DNA of 64,000 bases from Candidatus Flexicrinis proximus (lineage in GTDB: Bacteria; Chloroflexota; Anaerolineae; Aggregatilineales; Phototrophicaceae), in the NCBI GenBank assembly GCA_016712885.1, contig JADJQF010000002.1, forward strand, positions 682,001 through 746,000, given 5' to 3'. The notes below the pieces were generated by a model, which made no database searches, was not told the origin of the DNA, and saw nothing but the letters and a program-made list of their open reading frames with translations. The translations under genes were made by a program, and so were the position numbers. Numbering within the stretch: the stretch's first letter is position 1; each line of letters begins with the position of its first letter. Positions 26,166-36,300 of this stretch are shown here, piece by piece.

Positions 26166-27335
26166 TCAGCGTACTTCGACCCATGCGGCCATCTTGACAC
26201 CGGCGACAAGGTCGGTGACTTCACTGATTCCGCCGTCGATCGACGCGACATATGCACGCCCGTCCTCATTCCGCACGTAGACCACGTTGGCGCTGGCATT
26301 CCAGCGGACCTCAATTGGCGTGCTGAAGCCAATCTCCTGTGACAGCTCATTGCCGTCCCCATCAATGAGCTTGAAGGCGCCTTCGCCCGCTCCGACACGC
26401 CCCAGGGCAACCAGCGAACCATCCGGGCGCATGACGCCGTTGCGGGTGTACCAGGCCGTCCCCCAGGTCGCGGCAGGTTCAAATTCCGCGCAATCGTCAG
26501 CCGCAATCACACCCAGGGTCGGCAGATTGTTGAGGTCGCGTCCGCTGACGACAATACCGGTGCCGTCAGGCGTCCATTCGCTGAATTCGTAAGGGCAAAA
26601 CGGCGGACGCTGTGTACGGTCGCTGCTGCGGCTGAGCAGCATGAAGCCATCGTAGCCGTAGCCATCCATATAGGCACGGACAAGCAGGGTTTCGCCATCC
26701 GGCGACCACGCCGCGGATGTCGCATACCAATTGCCTGGCGTGTTGTCCGAACTCACGAAGAAGTTGCAGTTCACCGCGCCAGGCCGGCAGTTGTGCATAA
26801 TCTGGTTGGCGCCGGTCACGCCGATCTCCCACCAATAGACGCCATCCTCCGCGGACTTGCGATCGGCGTTGTCGAGCACGACGGCCAGGGTCTTTCCATC
26901 AGGTGTCCACGCGGCGTTGACGACAAGTTTGTCGTTGGAGGCGCGATCAGCGGGGGCAAATGGAGTAAACGGTGCCGGCAAACCCTGGCCCTGATTGTTC
27001 GTCCAGAGCGTGAACGTCCCGAAGCCATCAACCGTTACGAATTGTCCGGGGTCAGTCGGGTTCGGGATGAAGGCTTCAGCTCCCTCCGCTGCCGCTGCGA
27101 TCAGCGCGCTTGTGGATGTTCCATCGGATGTGTGTACGATAACCTTCACGAAGTCGGGATTGACCCGCAGTTGGGCCGTTGCCGGGTTTGAATCCGGCGC
27201 GGTCGTACCAGTTCCGCCGGCAGGCGTTGCCGTCGGCGGTGGGACTGAAGTCGGCTGTGCCGAGACCCCTAAAGCGACGCCCAGCAGGCAAACAATCAAC
27301 CCAAGAGCCCGAAAAGTGCTTAAGATCCGTATCAT
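26166..27335 (-). CDS. Secreted beta-propeller-like protein, paralogue of the 57712-60009 protein
   Basis: This 389-residue protein starts at an ATG preceded by GGAGGG. A signal peptide (TFRALGLIVCLLGVALGVSA) and a Thr/Pro linker come first, followed by propeller-type blades (AAWTPDGKTLAVVLDN, AAWSPDGETLLVRAYMDG, SEWTPDGTGIVVSG). A distinctive segment DGVYWWEIGV...QIMHNCRPGAVNCNF near residue 165 recurs in the large lipoprotein at 57712-60009. The two proteins align along most of the propeller. The function is unknown; paired cysteines suggest an extracytoplasmic location. Confidence 0.8.
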   Translation of the reverse strand: MIRILSTFRALGLIVCLLGVALGVSAQPTSVPPPTATPAGGTGTTAPDSNPATAQLRVNPDFVKVIVHTSDGTSTSALIAAAAEGAEAFIPNPTDPGQFVTVDGFGTFTLWTNNQGQGLPAPFTPFAPADRASNDKLVVNAAWTPDGKTLAVVLDNADRKSAEDGVYWWEIGVTGANQIMHNCRPGAVNCNFFVSSDNTPGNWYATSAAWSPDGETLLVRAYMDGYGYDGFMLLSRSSDRTQRPPFCPYEFSEWTPDGTGIVVSGRDLNNLPTLGVIAADDCAEFEPAATWGTAWYTRNGVMRPDGSLVALGRVGAGEGAFKLIDGDGNELSQEIGFSTPIEVRWNASANVVYVRNEDGRAYVASIDGGISEVTDLVAGVKMAAWVEVR

Positions 27336-27426
27336 TTTCCCTCCGACTTTCTTTGCTGAGAGTTTTCCCGCATGATGCGGGGCTTGCCCTCAGCAAGGCT
27401 GTACGCGGCACATTTGATCATGAGTC

Positions 27427-27455
27427 AGTATACAGAACGCCGTAATTACGAACAA
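27427..27455 (-). promoter_or_regulatory. Promoter of the 26166-27335 gene
   Basis: On the minus strand TTGTTC (plus 27450-27455) and TATACT (27427-27432) are 17 nt apart. The predicted leader is about 85 nt. Confidence 0.65.
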
Positions 27456-27510
27456 TCGACGTGTTAAGCTCTTTTACCCAACGGCTGCGTAGGGCAATCG
27501 TCGGTCGGGT

Positions 27511-27539
27511 TTGACCCTACCCTTCCGGTCAGGTAAACT
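27511..27539 (+). promoter_or_regulatory. Promoter of the pyruvate dehydrogenase-type operon
   Basis: TTGACC (27511-27516) and TAAACT (27534-27539) are exactly 17 nt apart and lie 70-98 nt before the E1 alpha ATG. Confidence 0.65.
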
Positions 27540-27608
27540 TGTGCCGTTGATTCTGGTAATGCTGCACCGCACTAGCCCGCGGCGCGCGGATGAATAACGG
27601 GGAAACCG

Positions 27609-28586
27609 ATGGCACGATTGACGAAGGAAACGCTGCTTGAATGGTACCGGCAGATGGTTCTGATTCGGTTGTTCGAGACGCGCTGCGACGATCTCTATCA
27701 AGAGAAAATAATCACCGGCGTCTATATGCACCTTTATAGTGGGCATGAGGCGACCGGTGTCGGCGCATTGGCCGCGCTCCGGCCGACCGATCACGTGATG
27801 ACCGCCTATCGGGACCACGGCATTGCCCTGGCAAAAGGAGTGCATCCTAACGGCATCATGGCCGAAATGCTGGGCAAGAAAACCGGCGTCAGTGGCGGTA
27901 AGGGCGGTTCGATGCATATCGCATCGAAACAGGACCGGATGTGGGGTGGCTACGCGATTGTCGGCGGCCATATTCCGCTTGCAGCCGGCGTTGCGCTGGC
28001 CGCCCAGTATAACGAAACCGACGAAGTGATGGTCAGTTTCATTGGCGACGGCGCAAGCAATAACGGGTATTTCCACGAGGCCGTCAATATGAGCGGCGCC
28101 TGGAAACTGCCTGTCGTGTGGATCATCGAAAATAATCTCGTGGCGATGGGTACGCGCATCGAGGATTCTACCGCGCAGACCGAACTGCACCTGCGCGCTC
28201 AGGGCTATGGCATCAAGGACGGCGGGCGGATCGATGGTCAGGATGTGATGGTCGTATACGAAGCCGTGAGCGAAGCGGTAGAGTATGCCAGGAAGAACGG
28301 ACCCGTTCTGATCGAGTCCCTGACCTATCGCTATAAAGGTCATGGTGTCTCGGACAAACAATACGACAAGCGCTTTGCCGATGAACTGGCAAGATGGCAG
28401 AACGACGAACGGGACCCGATCACAACCTTCGAGAAACATCTGAAAGAGAAGTTCAAGCGTGTAGAGCCGGAACTGGTTGAAATTCGCGAAGCCTGCCAGC
28501 GGGCCGTGGAGGAATCGGTGCAATTTGCGCTGAACAGCCCCGACCCCGATTTCGATGATCTCACTCGCCACGTATATGTCGATTAG
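27609..28586 (+). CDS. pdhA: 2-oxoacid (pyruvate) dehydrogenase E1 component, alpha subunit
   Basis: This 325-residue ThDP-dependent subunit has the full E1 alpha pattern: EGTGAEALRP-like GHEATGVGALAALRPTDHV, YRDHG, GGKGGSMHI, and the ThDP/Mg motif GDGASNNGYFHEA...WIIENN. SDKQYDKRF sits near the C-terminus, in the phosphorylation-loop position. With E1 beta it decarboxylates pyruvate, or possibly acetoin or another 2-oxoacid, and acetylates the lipoyl group of E2. The beta and E2 genes follow immediately. Confidence 0.93.
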   Translation: MARLTKETLLEWYRQMVLIRLFETRCDDLYQEKIITGVYMHLYSGHEATGVGALAALRPTDHVMTAYRDHGIALAKGVHPNGIMAEMLGKKTGVSGGKGGSMHIASKQDRMWGGYAIVGGHIPLAAGVALAAQYNETDEVMVSFIGDGASNNGYFHEAVNMSGAWKLPVVWIIENNLVAMGTRIEDSTAQTELHLRAQGYGIKDGGRIDGQDVMVVYEAVSEAVEYARKNGPVLIESLTYRYKGHGVSDKQYDKRFADELARWQNDERDPITTFEKHLKEKFKRVEPELVEIREACQRAVEESVQFALNSPDPDFDDLTRHVYVD

Positions 28587-28613
28587 CGCGGGCATACTGG
28601 AGACAATGACACT

Positions 28614-29594
28614 ATGGCAGTAAAGAATGTCCCAATGCGCGAAGCGCTGCGTATGGCGCTCCGCGAGGAGATGCTGCGCGACAAGAACGTGCTCGTGTTC
28701 GGTGAAGAAGTCGGCGCATGGCAAGGCACTCACCGTGTAACGCAGGGTCTGATGGATGAGTTCGGGCACAAACGCGTTCGCGACACGCCGATCAGCGAGA
28801 TGGCGATTGCAGGCGTTGCGGTCGGAGCAGCAATGGCTGGCCTGCGCCCCGTAGCCGAGATGATGACCATCAACTTCGCATTCCTGGCCCTCGACGCAAT
28901 CATCAACCACGCGGCAAAGGTCCGCTATATGTTTGACGGCCAGTTCACAGTGCCGCTGGTTATCCGTGCGGCGTCTGGCTGGGGCAATCAGGCAACGGCG
29001 ACCCATAGCCACACGCCAGAGCCGATTTTTGCGCACTTTCCGGGCCTCTATGTCGGATGTCCCTCCACCCCGTCGGATGCCTATGGCATGCTCAAGGCAT
29101 CAATCCGTGATGACAACCCGGTCTTGTTCACCGAGAGTATCGCGCTCTATCCGAAACCAGGCCCCGTCACTGAAGACCCTGATTTCGTTCTGCCGATTGG
29201 CAAGGGCGATATTAAGCGCGTAGGCAAGCATGTTACGCTCGTCACCTACGCACGCGGAGTCGAATGGTCGCTCGCTGCCGCCAAGGAATTGGCTAAAGAG
29301 GGCATCGAGGCAGAAGTCGTCGATCTTCGCTGGCTGCGCCCGCTGGATACCGACTTGATTGTCGAGAGTTTCAAGAAGACCAACCACTGCGTTGTGGTCG
29401 AAGAGAGCCTGCCGATGTACAGCTTCGGCAGCGAGATTGCAGCGCTGATCCAGGACAAGTGCTTTGACTACATGGATGCGCCGGTTAAGCGTGTGAGCGC
29501 CATGGACGTACCGCTGCCATTTGCCCGCGAAATTGAGCTGATGGCGCTGCCGAACGCGCAAAAAGTCGTGGACGCCGTGAAGGAGATTCTCTAA
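28614..29594 (+). CDS. pdhB: 2-oxoacid (pyruvate) dehydrogenase E1 component, beta subunit
   Basis: This 326-residue subunit carries the E1 beta signatures: REEMLRDKNVLVFGEEVGAW, the ThDP-site GLMDEFGHKRVRDTPISEMA, AGVAVGAAMAGLRPVAEM, and VIRAASGWGNQATATHSHTP. The transketolase C-terminal-like domain includes VVDLRWLRPLDTDLIVES and VVVEE. Its stop codon overlaps the E2 start by one nucleotide, so the subunits are made stoichiometrically. The E1 alpha gene lies 27 nt upstream. Confidence 0.94.
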   Translation: MAVKNVPMREALRMALREEMLRDKNVLVFGEEVGAWQGTHRVTQGLMDEFGHKRVRDTPISEMAIAGVAVGAAMAGLRPVAEMMTINFAFLALDAIINHAAKVRYMFDGQFTVPLVIRAASGWGNQATATHSHTPEPIFAHFPGLYVGCPSTPSDAYGMLKASIRDDNPVLFTESIALYPKPGPVTEDPDFVLPIGKGDIKRVGKHVTLVTYARGVEWSLAAAKELAKEGIEAEVVDLRWLRPLDTDLIVESFKKTNHCVVVEESLPMYSFGSEIAALIQDKCFDYMDAPVKRVSAMDVPLPFAREIELMALPNAQKVVDAVKEIL

Positions 29595-30898
29595 TGGCTG
29601 ACATCGTACTGAGCATGGATGGCCTGCTTCTGAACTGGCTCAAGCAGGTGGGCGATACCGTCAAGAAGGGCGACATCGTCGCTGAATTCGAGGCCGACAA
29701 GGCCACGGTAGAAGTCGAAGCTCCAGCCGACGGCACGATCAGCGCGCTCTCCGGGGACATTGGCCAGGAGATGAAGGCGGGAGCAGTGATCGGCCAGGTC
29801 GGTGCCGCCAACGGGAATGGCGCAGCGGCGGCAGTTGAGTCTGCTGTGGTGAGCGCTCCGGCAAAGGCCGCCCCTGCTGCTGCGCCTGCAGCGGCAAGCC
29901 ACGCTCCGGCATCCAGCAGCAACGGCTCAATCGCAGAAGATGGGCGCGTGAAGGCCTCCCCGATTGCCCGGAATATCGCCAGGGAGAAGGGTATCGATCT
30001 CAGCAGGGTAGCGGGCAGCGGCCCCAACGGCCGCATCGTCAAATCCGATGTCGAGAACTTCGCACCATCGGCTGTCACGCCGGAGGCGAAACCCACCCCT
30101 GCCTCACACGCAGCCCAACCCAACCCGGAAACAGCTGGCGGTACTTTCGACGCCGGCCAGGTTGCTCTTATTCGCTTGCGCCCCATCCCCGCTGCGGGCG
30201 AAGATGTCGAATTGCTTGACGTGTCGCGCATGCGCAAAGCGATTGCGGCGGGAACTATTGAAAGCAACCAGCAGGTCCCGACTTTCTTCGTCACCACTGA
30301 GATGGACCTTGATCCGCTGCTGACGCTCCGCGCCCAGTTGAATGCTTCCATTGGCGACAAGGGCGTGAAGTTCAGCGTCAACGATATGATCGTCAAGGCG
30401 GCAGCGCTGGCGCTGCGCCAGTTTCCCAACCTGAATACGCACTATTACGGCGAGAAACTCGCGCGGAACACCCATATCAACATTGGTATCGCGGTTGCGC
30501 CGGCCAATGGCGGCGGCGTGATTTACGTTGTGGCGAAAGATGCGGACAAGGTATCCCTTTCGACCCTCGCATCCAGCAACAAGGAAATGATTGACCGCGC
30601 ACGCGAACTCAAGCTTAAGCCGGATGATACCAAAGGCGCGACTTTCTCGACCAGCAACCTTGGTCCTTACGACGTCGATCAGTTCACGGCCGTCATCAAT
30701 CCCCCCGAAGCCGGGGTCATCGCCATTGGCAGCGGCCGCAAAGTGCCGGTTGTCAAGGCGGACGGTTCGCTTGGCGTGGGCACGCGCATCAAAATCACCC
30801 TCAGCGTCGATCATCGAGTCAGCGACGGAGCTGAAGGCGGACAGTTCATGTTCGCACTCAAGTCGTTGATTGAAAATCCAATGCGTTTACTGCTCTAA
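29594..30898 (+). CDS. pdhC: Dihydrolipoamide acyltransferase (E2) of the 2-oxoacid dehydrogenase complex
   Basis: This 434-residue E2 has one lipoyl domain (residues 1-75, lipoyl Lys36 in EFEADKATVEVEAP) and an Ala/Pro-rich flexible linker. A peripheral subunit-binding domain (about 115-155) reads VKASPIARNIAREKGIDLSR and GSGPNGRIVKSDV. A second linker follows, then the catalytic domain with the active-site SVDHRVSDGAEGGQF near residue 402. It transfers acetyl from lipoamide to CoA. The E3 dihydrolipoamide dehydrogenase gene is not in the cluster. The lipoyl domain begins ADIVLSMDGLLLNWLKQVGD; the lipoylated motif is standard. Confidence 0.95.
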   Translation: MADIVLSMDGLLLNWLKQVGDTVKKGDIVAEFEADKATVEVEAPADGTISALSGDIGQEMKAGAVIGQVGAANGNGAAAAVESAVVSAPAKAAPAAAPAAASHAPASSSNGSIAEDGRVKASPIARNIAREKGIDLSRVAGSGPNGRIVKSDVENFAPSAVTPEAKPTPASHAAQPNPETAGGTFDAGQVALIRLRPIPAAGEDVELLDVSRMRKAIAAGTIESNQQVPTFFVTTEMDLDPLLTLRAQLNASIGDKGVKFSVNDMIVKAAALALRQFPNLNTHYYGEKLARNTHINIGIAVAPANGGGVIYVVAKDADKVSLSTLASSNKEMIDRARELKLKPDDTKGATFSTSNLGPYDVDQFTAVINPPEAGVIAIGSGRKVPVVKADGSLGVGTRIKITLSVDHRVSDGAEGGQFMFALKSLIENPMRLLL

Positions 30899-30911
30899 CG
30901 GAGAGTCGGAC

Positions 30912-32912
30912 TTGACCACATCCCCTGAACTTCAACTGCGAGCGGTGAACACAATCCGCACGCTTTCAATCGACGCCGTGCAAAAAGCCAACAGCGGGCA
31001 TCCGGGTCTTCCGATGGGCGCTGCGCCGATGGCGTATACGCTGTGGACGCGCCACCTGCGGCACAATCCCGGCAATCCCAAGTGGGCCGATCGCGACCGC
31101 TTTGTCCTGAGCGCCGGCCATGGCTCGATGTTGCTCTATTCGCTGCTGCACCTGACCGGCTACGACCTTTCGCTCGACGATATCAAGAACTTCAGACAGT
31201 ACCACAGCAAGACTCCCGGACACCCGGAAAATCACATGACCCCCGGGGTTGAGACAACCACAGGGCCACTCGGCCAGGGCGCGGCGAACTCGATCGGGAT
31301 GGCGCTGGCCGAATCGATCCTGGCGGCCTACTTCAACCGCGACGGCCACACCATCGTCAATCACTACACCTATGCACTGGTGGGCGATGGAGATCTGATG
31401 GAAGGCGTGTGCATGGAGGCGTCGGCCCTCGCCGGCCACTGGGGGCTGGGGAAATTGATCTGGCTGTACGACGCCAACGACATCACGCTCGATGGCCCGG
31501 CCAACATCGCCTTTACCGAAAATATCGCCGCGCGCTATGAGGCCTGGGGATGGCATGTCTCTACAGTTCGCGACGGCAACGATATCGATGCCATCGACGC
31601 CGCGATCAAGGACGCACAGGCGCGCAGCGAACAGCCGTCGATCATCATCGTAAAGACCATCATCGGCTATGGCAGTCCGAATAAGGCCGGCACATCCAAA
31701 GCCCACGGTTCGCCGCTTGGTGCAGAAGAAGTTGCACTGACAAAGAAGGCTTTGGGCTGGCCGGCCGAGACGTTCCATATTCCTGGCGATGTCCTCGAAC
31801 ATTTCCGAGAGGCACAGGACGACGGGACCGAATCGGAAGACGCGTGGCAGGCAAAGTTTGACGACTGGCGCAGCGAATTCCCCGAACTTGCGTCGGAATG
31901 GGACACGCTCATGCGCGGCGCCCTCCCCACAGGTTGGGACCGTGATATCCCGACGTTTTCGGCAGGAAAGGCCGTTGCGACCCGCAATGCCAGCGGTGAT
32001 GTCCTCAATGCGATCGCCAAACATCTTCCGACCTTTGTGGGCGGTGACGCCGACCTGGCCGGAAGCACCAAGACCCTCATCAAGGGCGCGGAAGACACGG
32101 CTCATGGCAAACCGGCCGCGCGAAACATCCGTTTCGGCGTTCGTGAGCACGGTATGGGTTCGATCGTCAACGGGTTGGCGCTGCATGGTGGCATCGTCCG
32201 CCCCTACAGCGCAACCTTCCTGACGTTCAGCGACTACATGCGTGGGGCCATCCGCCTCGGCGCACTCATGAAGCTCCACTGCCTCTATATCTTCACGCAT
32301 GACAGCATTGGCTTGGGTGAAGACGGCCCTACTCATCAGCCGGTCGAGCACGTGATGGCCCTGCGGGCGATCCCCAATCTGTTTGTTTTTCGCCCGGCTG
32401 ACGCCAACGAAACGGCCGTCGCGTGGAAGACCTCTATGACGGTCGACGGCCCTGCGGTCCTGTGCTTCACGCGCCAGGATTTGCCGGTGATTGGCGACCG
32501 GGAACGGGTGGATGCGGGCGTGCCTCGCGGCGCATATACGCTCATCGACAGCGCGGGAACCCCGGATGTGCTCATACTGGCAACCGGCTCGGAAGTAGCG
32601 ATTGCAGTCGACGCGCATACGCTCCTCACTGAAGCCGGGGTCAAGGCCCGCGTGGTGTCGATGCCCTGTTGGGAGTTGTTTGAGGCTCAGGACGCAACAT
32701 ACAAAGAGTCCGTATTACCGGCGGCCGTGACCAAGCGGGTCAGCATTGAGGCGGGAATCACGCTCGGCTGGCACAAATTTGTTGGGTTGAATGGCACCGC
32801 GATTGGCGTCGATCATTTCGGCGAAAGCGCGCCGTTCGAGATCCTGTACGACAAGTACGGTCTGACAGCAGCAAACGTCGCTGCTCAGGCGCAAAAGTTG
32901 CTAAGAAGCTGA
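30912..32912 (+). CDS. tkt: Transketolase
   Basis: This ThDP-dependent enzyme of the pentose phosphate pathway has 666 residues from the TTG at 30912. GGAGAG upstream and the family N-terminus LTTSPELQLRAVNTIRTLSI support that start; an in-frame ATG at 30870 would lie within the E2 gene. Motifs present are ANSGHPGLPMGAAPM, GHGSMLLYSLLHLTGYDL, TPGVETTTGPLGQG, the ThDP motif GDGDLMEGVCMEA...DANDITLDG, then FVGGDADLAGSTKT, GVREHGMGSIVNG and DSIGLGEDGPTHQP. The gene follows E2 by 13 nt, so it probably shares the dehydrogenase transcript. Confidence 0.96.
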   Translation: MTTSPELQLRAVNTIRTLSIDAVQKANSGHPGLPMGAAPMAYTLWTRHLRHNPGNPKWADRDRFVLSAGHGSMLLYSLLHLTGYDLSLDDIKNFRQYHSKTPGHPENHMTPGVETTTGPLGQGAANSIGMALAESILAAYFNRDGHTIVNHYTYALVGDGDLMEGVCMEASALAGHWGLGKLIWLYDANDITLDGPANIAFTENIAARYEAWGWHVSTVRDGNDIDAIDAAIKDAQARSEQPSIIIVKTIIGYGSPNKAGTSKAHGSPLGAEEVALTKKALGWPAETFHIPGDVLEHFREAQDDGTESEDAWQAKFDDWRSEFPELASEWDTLMRGALPTGWDRDIPTFSAGKAVATRNASGDVLNAIAKHLPTFVGGDADLAGSTKTLIKGAEDTAHGKPAARNIRFGVREHGMGSIVNGLALHGGIVRPYSATFLTFSDYMRGAIRLGALMKLHCLYIFTHDSIGLGEDGPTHQPVEHVMALRAIPNLFVFRPADANETAVAWKTSMTVDGPAVLCFTRQDLPVIGDRERVDAGVPRGAYTLIDSAGTPDVLILATGSEVAIAVDAHTLLTEAGVKARVVSMPCWELFEAQDATYKESVLPAAVTKRVSIEAGITLGWHKFVGLNGTAIGVDHFGESAPFEILYDKYGLTAANVAAQAQKLLRS

Positions 32913-33318
32913 GACACCGCTGACATCCCTTGTCGGCATCCCTATAGACTGTACAGGACGGCAGGCGGGCTGCGAACGTGCGCCAGCCGTTCTGCGCGAA
33001 TCGGGGTTGTTCGGCCGGCTAAGTCTGGTGATCTGGGGAACATTGACGTCTCGCTCGATGATCCCAGGCGAAATCCGGCCACCGGTATCATCGGGTTCCA
33101 GCCGCCCGCATCGTCGCCTTCCTGGCTTAAGTCCTATTATAGTCAGGAAATCGGTCTTCTCTTGCGGTTCGTGACGTGCCGGAGAAACACCAACCTAAAC
33201 ACTTTATACAACAATTTCCCTCGCAGACTAGTATATAATTGCCAATGTCTGTTATGGCACTTTGCACAACGATACGCTACTATGAAATCGTGACAATCAA
33301 GCTACTCCGAGGAGTCTA
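32913..33318. other. 406-bp intergenic region, mostly featureless
   Basis: No open frame with family-like sequence, tRNA or repeat is visible. The right 120 bp are AT-rich and hold a -10-like TATAAT. The left part is GC-rich and contains a weak imperfect stem GCTGACA/TGTCGGC just after the transketolase stop, without a T-run. Confidence 0.6.
33234..33239 (+). promoter_or_regulatory. Likely -10 element for the indolepyruvate oxidoreductase gene
   Basis: A consensus TATAAT sits in the AT-rich stretch, 79 nt before the ATG at 33319. The hexamer 17 nt upstream is ACAATT, a poor -35. Confidence 0.45.
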
Positions 33319-36300
33319 ATGGCAGAATTCATAAAGCCTGGGCCGGGCGAACTTCCCGGCGACACAGGCAGCGCTGGCCGCATGCGTAAATTGAGCGGCA
33401 AACCCGATTTCTCCCTGGATGCAAAGTACTTACAACAAGATGGCATAATCGTTTTAAGCGGAACACAAGCGCTCGTGCGCCTGCCGCTGGACCAGCACCG
33501 CGCGGATAAAGCGCGCGGGCTAAATACTGCGACGTTTATTTCCGGTTATCGCGGCTCACCTTTAGGTGGGCTTGATATGCTGCTGGAGGAACAGGAAGAT
33601 CTGATCAAGCGCCATCAGATCCATTTTGTCCCTGGCATCAACGAGGACTTGGGGGCAACTGCCGTATTCGGCAGCCAACTGGCGAACCTGTTGCCGAATC
33701 CCAGGTACGACGGCGTGTTGGGCATGTGGTATGGCAAGTCCCCCGGCGTTGACCGCACGGGCGATGCGTTCAAACACGCGAATTTCGCCGGGGTTGGCAG
33801 GCACGGTGGAGTCCTGGCGCTTGCCGGCGACGATCCGGGTGCGAAATCATCGACCCTGCCCTCGTCAACCGAGTATCAACTGTACGATGCCATGATGCCC
33901 GTGATCTTCCCCGGCAACGTACAGGAACTGCTCGACCTTGGACGAATTGGCTTTGAACTCTCGCGCTACTGCGGCCTGTGGGTCGGTTTCAAGGTCATCG
34001 CCAACGTGGCGGATGAGTTCTCAACGGTCGAGGTCGCGCATGATCGTCTGACGCTCAAAGACCCCGGCTTTATCTACAAAGGGAAACCCTGGCAGGCGCA
34101 GCAATACCCGCAGCTGCTGACGCCTTATACACTCACCACCGAACGCGAGATGATCGAAGGGAAACTGGAGGCGGCACGCGCGTTTGGGGCCGTCAACCAG
34201 TTGAACAAGATCACCTTACGGTCAGACCATGATTGGATCGGACTGGTTGCAGCGGGTAAGACCTACTACGACTTGAAACAGGCGCTCAGGGAACTCGACC
34301 TCGGCGATGACGAACTCCGCCATTATGGGATCAGGATTCTCAAGATCAATTTGCTCTCCCCCATGGACAATACGATTATCCGCGAGTTTGCCCACGGGCT
34401 GGAAGAGATCCTCGTACTGGAGGAGAAGCGCTCCTTCATCGAGCACTTTGTCCGCGACGCTCTTTATAACCTTGCCGAACGTCCAAGAGTGGTAGGCAAA
34501 TTTGATGAGCATGATCGCCCGCTCGTCAAGCCATTCGGCGAGTTGGACAGCGACAGCCTGGGCGGCGTGCTGTACGGACGGCTGATCCAGCGCATCCCTT
34601 TTGAGGCGTTGCACGATCGTACATCACAGATTGCCCGCCAGCCGCTGCCGATGACCGTACCGCTTCTCGCCCGTACCCCCTATTACTGCTCGGGTTGCCC
34701 GCACAACACATCCACGTTGACCATTCCCAAAGGTGCGGTCGTCGCGGCCGGCATCGGATGTCATACCATGACCCTGCTGATGGATCGATCCAAAGACTCG
34801 ATCTTCGGGCTGACCCAAATGGGCGGCGAGGGCGCGCAATGGGTGGGAGCCTCTCCATTTACCGATACCAACCACATCTTCCAGAACCTGGGCGATGGCA
34901 CGCTATTCCACAGTGGCACGCTGGCAATCAGACAGGCTGTCGCGGCAAACGCGCACCTGACCTACAAGATCCTCTGGAATTCCGCAGTTGCCATGACCGG
35001 GGGCCAGGATCCAGAAGTCCAGATGCCGGTCTGGCAGCTTACCCATCTCCTGCGCGCGGAAGGGGTGAACAAGATCATCGTGACCACCACCGATCCCGAC
35101 GATTACCCGTCCAATGCGTCGTGGGCCGATGGCGTCGAAGTCTGGCATCGTGACCGGATCGAAGAAGCCCAGCTCGCGCTCGCGGAACATCAGGGTGTGA
35201 CGGCCCTGATACACGACCAGTACTGCGCGGCAGAACTAAGGCGCAAACGGCGCCGCGGACTCATGCCCGAGCCGTCGACACGGGTGTTTATCAACGAGGC
35301 GGTTTGCGAAGGTTGCGGTGACTGTGGCGAGAAGTCTAACTGTCTGAGTGTCTTCCCCGTCGACACCGAGTTTGGCCGCAAGACGCAGATCCACCAGTCC
35401 TCCTGTAACAAGGATTACTCGTGTTTAAAGGGGGACTGCCCCGCATTCATCACGGTCGAGCCGGTCGAGACTGAACTAAAGCGCACCAAACCGATTTATG
35501 AGGTTGAAATTGAGCTGCCTGACCCGGTTATGCGCGTCCAGGGCGAGTCGAACCTCTATATGATGGGAATTGGTGGCACCGGCGTTGTCACCGTCAATCA
35601 AATCCTCGGAACCGCGGCAATGATTGACGACAAGGTCGTTGTGGCACTGGATCAAACAGGACTGAGCCAGAAAGGTGGCCCGGTAGTGGGACATTTGAAG
35701 ATCCTGGACGGTATCGATGAAATTGCCAACAAGATTTCCAGGGGTGCCGCACACGGCTACCTTGTATTCGATTTGTTGAGCGGGACTGCCCACCAGAATC
35801 TGATCCATGCCACACCTGGCCAGACCGTGGCTGTCGTGTCATCCAGCGTCGTTCCAACCGGCCAAATGGTCGCGTCCACGCGCGTGCAGTTTCCCAAGAT
35901 GAATTCCCTGCACAACGCAATAGACGAGTTTACAACGCCCGAGGCGAATGTTTACTTCGATGCGATTGCGCTGAGCGAAGCTCTGTTTGGAAGCCACATG
36001 CCGGCCAACCTGATGCTCATCGGAGCAGCCTATCAACTTGGCCTGATCCCGATCAGCTCAGCGGCGATAGAACAGGCGATCCAGCTCAACGGCGTTTCGG
36101 TCAAGGCCAACGTGCAGGCGTTTCGGGTGGGTCGTCGGATTGTGGTCGATCCGGCATGGGTCGGCACGCTCGAAACCAAACGGAAAGGGCAGCTCGACAA
36201 TAAACCTATCGTTTCGCCGCAAGCGCGCGAAATCATCAATGCGGTCGGCGTAGGCGGCGAACTGCTCCGCTTGCTTGAGAGCCGCGTGCCCGAGCTGATC

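Noticed and set aside
27474..29036. Long minus-strand open frame (about 520 codons) opposite the E1 alpha and beta genes
   Set aside because: It lies antisense to two clearly recognisable dehydrogenase genes and its translation has no family-like sequence; GC-rich coding DNA often has open antisense frames.
30966..32618. Long minus-strand open frame (about 550 codons) opposite transketolase
   Set aside because: The sense strand encodes a complete transketolase; the antisense product shows no known motif.
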